Source of the DNA: an uncultured Pelagibacteraceae bacterium | GTDB lineage: Bacteria; Pseudomonadota; Alphaproteobacteria; Pelagibacterales; Pelagibacteraceae | Direction of reading: 5' to 3' | DNA length: 64,000 nt | Assembly: GCA_902560625.1 (NCBI GenBank) | Contig: CACEMD010000003.1 | Coordinates: 53,260 to 117,259 of the forward strand | In this document: piece after piece, positions 61,509 to 64,000 of the stretch | Position numbering within the stretch: the first letter of the stretch is position 1 | Layout: each line of letters opens with the position of its first letter | Position numbers and translations under genes: made by a program | Notes under the pieces: generated by a model | The model's input: only the letters and a program-made list of their open reading frames with translations | Told to the model about the DNA's origin: nothing | Databases searched by the model: none

Positions 61509-62723
61509 ATGAAAATTGTTGTACTTAAATTTGGCGGAACCTCAGTTGGTTCAATTGAGAGAATAAAAAAAATATCTAAAATAATTTTAAATTATGTAAA
61601 AAAAAAGTATAAAGTAATTGTCGTCTCATCTGCTATGAGCGGTGTGACAAATGATCTTTTGCAAAAAACAAAAAAAATTAGCAAAAACTTCTCTACTTCT
61701 GAGTACGATGTTCTTGTATCATCAGGAGAACAAATTTCCTGCGCATTAATTGCAGGTAGTCTTAATGAGTTAGGTTATAAAGCTAGATCATGGCTTGGAT
61801 GGCAAATACCAATACTAACAAATGGAGAATACTCACAATCTAGAATTTTTAAAATTAAAACCAAAGAAATTATGAAATATTTAAAAACTGGAGGAATACC
61901 AATTATAACTGGTTTTCAAGGTATAAATTTAGAAAATAGAGTTACCACACTAGGAAGAGGGGGCTCAGATGCGAGTGCAATTATGTGTGCAAAATTTTTT
62001 AAAGCTGAAAAATGTATTATTTTTACAGATGTTGATGGAGTTTATACCACTGATCCAAAAATATTAAAAAAAGCCAAAAAAATAAAAGTTATTTCTTATG
62101 AAGAAATGCTTGAAATGGCTTCACTAGGATCAAAAGTTATGCAACCTGCATCAATACAAGATGCAAGATTAAATAGGATGGATATAGATGTTAAGTCTTC
62201 ATTTATAAAAAAGGGGGGAACTTTAATAACAAAGAGAAAAAATATTCTATCTAGCAAGGTAATTAGAGGAATATCTTTTACAAAAAGTGATGCAAAAATT
62301 ACTTTAATTGGAGTTAAAGACAAACCTGGTGTTGCTGCATCAATATTTGAGCCTTTATCGAAAAATTCGATAAATGTAGATATGGTCGTTCAAAATATAT
62401 CTGCAAATGGAAAAGAAACTGATTTAACATTTACTATAAAATCTGAAGATTTAAACAAAACTCAAAACTTGATCAAAAAAAATAAAAAAATTAAATTTAG
62501 AAATTTAATTATTGATAAAAATGTTTCAAAATTGTCTATAATTGGTGTTGGGATGATAACGACACCTGGAGTGACTTATAGAATGTTCCAAGCATTGGCT
62601 AACAAAAAAATAAATATATTAGTTATTTCAACGTCAGAAATAAAAATATCTGTATTAGTAAATAAAAAAAATCTAAAACAAGCTGTTGCAGTTCTTCACA
62701 CAGAATTTAAATTAGAGAGATAA
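61509..62723 (+). CDS. lysC: Aspartate kinase
   Basis: This enzyme phosphorylates aspartate, the first step to lysine, methionine and threonine (404 residues). VLKFGGTSVGSIERIKKI begins the kinase domain. FQGINLENRVTTLGRGGSDASA and FTDVDGVYTTDPKI are the kinase signatures. The C-terminal half has two ACT domains (LIGVKDKPGVAASIFEPLSKNSINVDMV; IIGVGMITTPGVTYRMFQALANKKINILVIST) for lysine/threonine feedback. It ends directly at the start of ispG, so the two form an operon. Confidence 0.96.
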   Translation: MKIVVLKFGGTSVGSIERIKKISKIILNYVKKKYKVIVVSSAMSGVTNDLLQKTKKISKNFSTSEYDVLVSSGEQISCALIAGSLNELGYKARSWLGWQIPILTNGEYSQSRIFKIKTKEIMKYLKTGGIPIITGFQGINLENRVTTLGRGGSDASAIMCAKFFKAEKCIIFTDVDGVYTTDPKILKKAKKIKVISYEEMLEMASLGSKVMQPASIQDARLNRMDIDVKSSFIKKGGTLITKRKNILSSKVIRGISFTKSDAKITLIGVKDKPGVAASIFEPLSKNSINVDMVVQNISANGKETDLTFTIKSEDLNKTQNLIKKNKKIKFRNLIIDKNVSKLSIIGVGMITTPGVTYRMFQALANKKINILVISTSEIKISVLVNKKNLKQAVAVLHTEFKLER

Positions 62724-63827
62724 ATGAGTATAAGGCCATTTAGAGATATTATCAGAAAGAAAACTAAAGAGATAAATGTTGGTAAAGTTTTAATTGGTGG
62801 AGACAATCCAATTTCAGTGCAATCTATGACCAACACTATTACAAAGGATATAAAGTCTACCATAAAACAAATTAATGATATTGAAAAAGAAGGTGCTGAT
62901 CTAGTTAGAGTTTCATGTCCCGATGAGGAGTCTTCAAAGTCACTAAAACAAATTATAAAAAATGTGAGTATACCTATAATTGCAGATATACATTTTCATT
63001 ATAAAAGAGCTATAGAGGCAGCAGAAAATGGTGCAAGCTGTTTAAGAATTAATCCAGGAAATATTGGAGAAAAAATTAAAATAAAACAGGTAATTTCCGC
63101 TGCAAAAAATAATAACTGTTCTATTAGAGTCGGAGTCAATGCAGGGTCACTTGAAAAAGATATATTGGAGAAATATAAAGAACCTTGTCCAGAAGCTTTA
63201 GTCGAAAGTGCTTTAAGAAATATTAAAATAATTGAAGATGAAGATTTTTTTAATATTAAAGTAAGCGTAAAATCATCTGATGTTTTTTTGTCTATAGCAG
63301 CATATAGACAACTTTCAAAGGCAACAAATTATCCATTACATTTAGGAATTACAGAAGCAGGAAGTTTAGTGCCTGGAAGCATTAAATCATCTATTGGTCT
63401 TGGAACTCTTTTACTTGAGGGAATTGGAGATACAATAAGAGTTTCATTATCTGATGATCCAGTTCAGGAGGTTAAAATTGGCAATGAAATTTTAAAATCA
63501 TTAAATTTGAGAAACAGAGGAGTAAAAATTATTGCGTGTCCGTCGTGCGCTAGACAAGGTTTTGAAGTTATTAAAACTGTTAAGATTTTAGAGGAAAAAC
63601 TTGCCCATATAAAAACACCAATATCATTGTCTATTATTGGATGCGTTGTAAATGGTCCAGGAGAGGCAGCATATACAGATATTGGAATAACTGGAGGTGG
63701 AAAAGATAGCAATATGCTTTATTTAAAAGGACTGCAAACAGAAAAAATATCAAATAAAGAGATAGTTTCAAGGGTAGTAGAGTTAGTTGAAAATAAGGTT
63801 AAGGAAATTAATGCTAAAAAATCATGA
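62724..63827 (+). CDS. ispG: 4-hydroxy-3-methylbut-2-en-1-yl diphosphate synthase
   Basis: This iron-sulfur enzyme of the MEP isoprenoid pathway (GcpE) has 367 residues. [18 protein letters not shown] and [29 protein letters not shown] form the TIM barrel. The [4Fe-4S] ligands are the cysteines in [14 protein letters not shown] and [23 protein letters not shown] is a conserved substrate loop. It reads from the end of lysC, and its stop overlaps prfA by 4 bases (ATGA). Order ispG-prfA is common in alphaproteobacteria. Confidence 0.95.
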   Translation: MSIRPFRDIIRKKTKEINVGKVLIGGDNPISVQSMTNTITKDIKSTIKQINDIEKEGADLVRVSCPDEESSKSLKQIIKNVSIPIIADIHFHYKRAIEAAENGASCLRINPGNIGEKIKIKQVISAAKNNNCSIRVGVNAGSLEKDILEKYKEPCPEALVESALRNIKIIEDEDFFNIKVSVKSSDVFLSIAAYRQLSKATNYPLHLGITEAGSLVPGSIKSSIGLGTLLLEGIGDTIRVSLSDDPVQEVKIGNEILKSLNLRNRGVKIIACPSCARQGFEVIKTVKILEEKLAHIKTPISLSIIGCVVNGPGEAAYTDIGITGGGKDSNMLYLKGLQTEKISNKEIVSRVVELVENKVKEINAKKS

Positions 63828-64000
63828 TTCCTATTGAAAAAGTTAAAGATTTAATATCAAAACATAAGACCATTGAACAAGAACTTTCATCAGGCGAATT
63901 AGATAAAAAAAATTTTGCTGAAAAATCTAAGGAATATTCAGAATTAAACGAAATAATGTCTGAAGCTAAAGATTTTGTGTCCTTTGATAATTCAAAAAAA
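63824..64000 (+). CDS. prfA: Peptide chain release factor 1 (partial, N-terminal)
   Basis: This gene is cut by the right window edge and absent from the track. ATG at 63824 overlaps the ispG stop (ATGA). The 59 visible codons begin [24 protein letters not shown] and continue with [18 protein letters not shown]. This is the N-terminal helical domain of RF1, which decodes UAA and UAG through a PxT motif located further in (beyond the window). RF2 is less likely because of the N-terminal pattern and the ispG context. Confidence 0.8.
   Translation, partial: MIPIEKVKDLISKHKTIEQELSSGELDKKNFAEKSKEYSELNEIMSEAKDFVSFDNSKK

Noticed and set aside
1-64000. tRNA, rRNA, CRISPR, prophage or insertion sequence
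   Set aside because: I saw no cloverleaf with T-loop consensus, no repeat-spacer array, and no integrase or transposase-like ORF.

Overview
This window looks like a piece of a streamlined, very AT-rich alphaproteobacterial chromosome, most probably of the SAR11 clade (Pelagibacterales). The case rests on the strong A/T bias and lysine/asparagine/isoleucine-rich proteins, the almost complete lack of non-coding DNA (no gene-free stretch exceeds about 270 bases), many genes overlapping by 1-30 bases, and an alphaproteobacterial gene set: GcrA, ChvG/ChvI, a RegA/ActR regulator, the ATP synthase zeta subunit (DUF1476), AmgK-MurU cell-wall recycling, a ScfR/RamB-type regulator beside isocitrate lyase, and BioY. 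I saw no phage, transposon, CRISPR, tRNA or rRNA. The organism call is inference; no database search was possible.

Layout. 1-2.6 kb: a leftward polyamine cluster (ornithine-decarboxylase-like enzyme, deoxyhypusine-synthase-like enzyme, N-carbamoylputrescine amidase cut by the window edge) with a structured leader that can hide its ribosome binding site. 2.6-9.9 kb: RegA regulator, BioY, an ABC ATPase, DNA polymerase I and the ChvI/ChvG two-component pair. 9.9-13.3 kb: ahcY, tsaE, amgK, murU. 13.3-15.8 kb: gpmA and small envelope or energy genes (VanZ-like, zeta subunit, secreted nuclease, lytic transglycosylase lipoprotein). 15.8-24.5 kb: an RND efflux pair with an unusually short adaptor, a DMT transporter, an AlkA-type glycosylase, a GT17 glycosyltransferase, and a purine phosphoribosyltransferase facing a purine permease across a shared terminator. 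24.6-34.4 kb: a lipoprotein, a small heat-shock gene with a candidate RNA thermometer and RpoH promoter, pseudoazurin, protease II, a TIM14/TimB-like J protein, a GT9 glycosyltransferase, a DapA-like aldolase, Cfa, and a lysine-rich coiled-coil protein of unknown function.

34.4-45.8 kb: the ScfR/RamB-type regulator and isocitrate lyase flank a repeat-rich control region with a 36-residue microprotein ORF. Then come djlA, pyrF, ihfB, rpsA, a frameshifted aroA, lptB, lptC, kdsD, rnd, an NDUFA9-like protein and gcrA. 45.8-64 kb: an ABC-2 permease, argD, argF, cytochrome c, pheA, the SRP RNA (ffs) with dnaX-ybaB-recR, malate synthase, accA, secA, argJ, ubiG, lysC, ispG and the start of prfA.

Together these are mainly housekeeping functions: arginine, aromatic and aspartate-family amino acid synthesis, the glyoxylate shunt (aceA plus glcB), LPS export and Kdo synthesis, DNA replication and repair, and isoprenoid and ubiquinone synthesis. 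The most unusual material lies in leaders and gene boundaries: the ornithine decarboxylase leader, the hsp20 leader, the aceA control region, the aroA frameshift at an A8 run, and repeated 4-base stop-codon interlocks between convergent genes.
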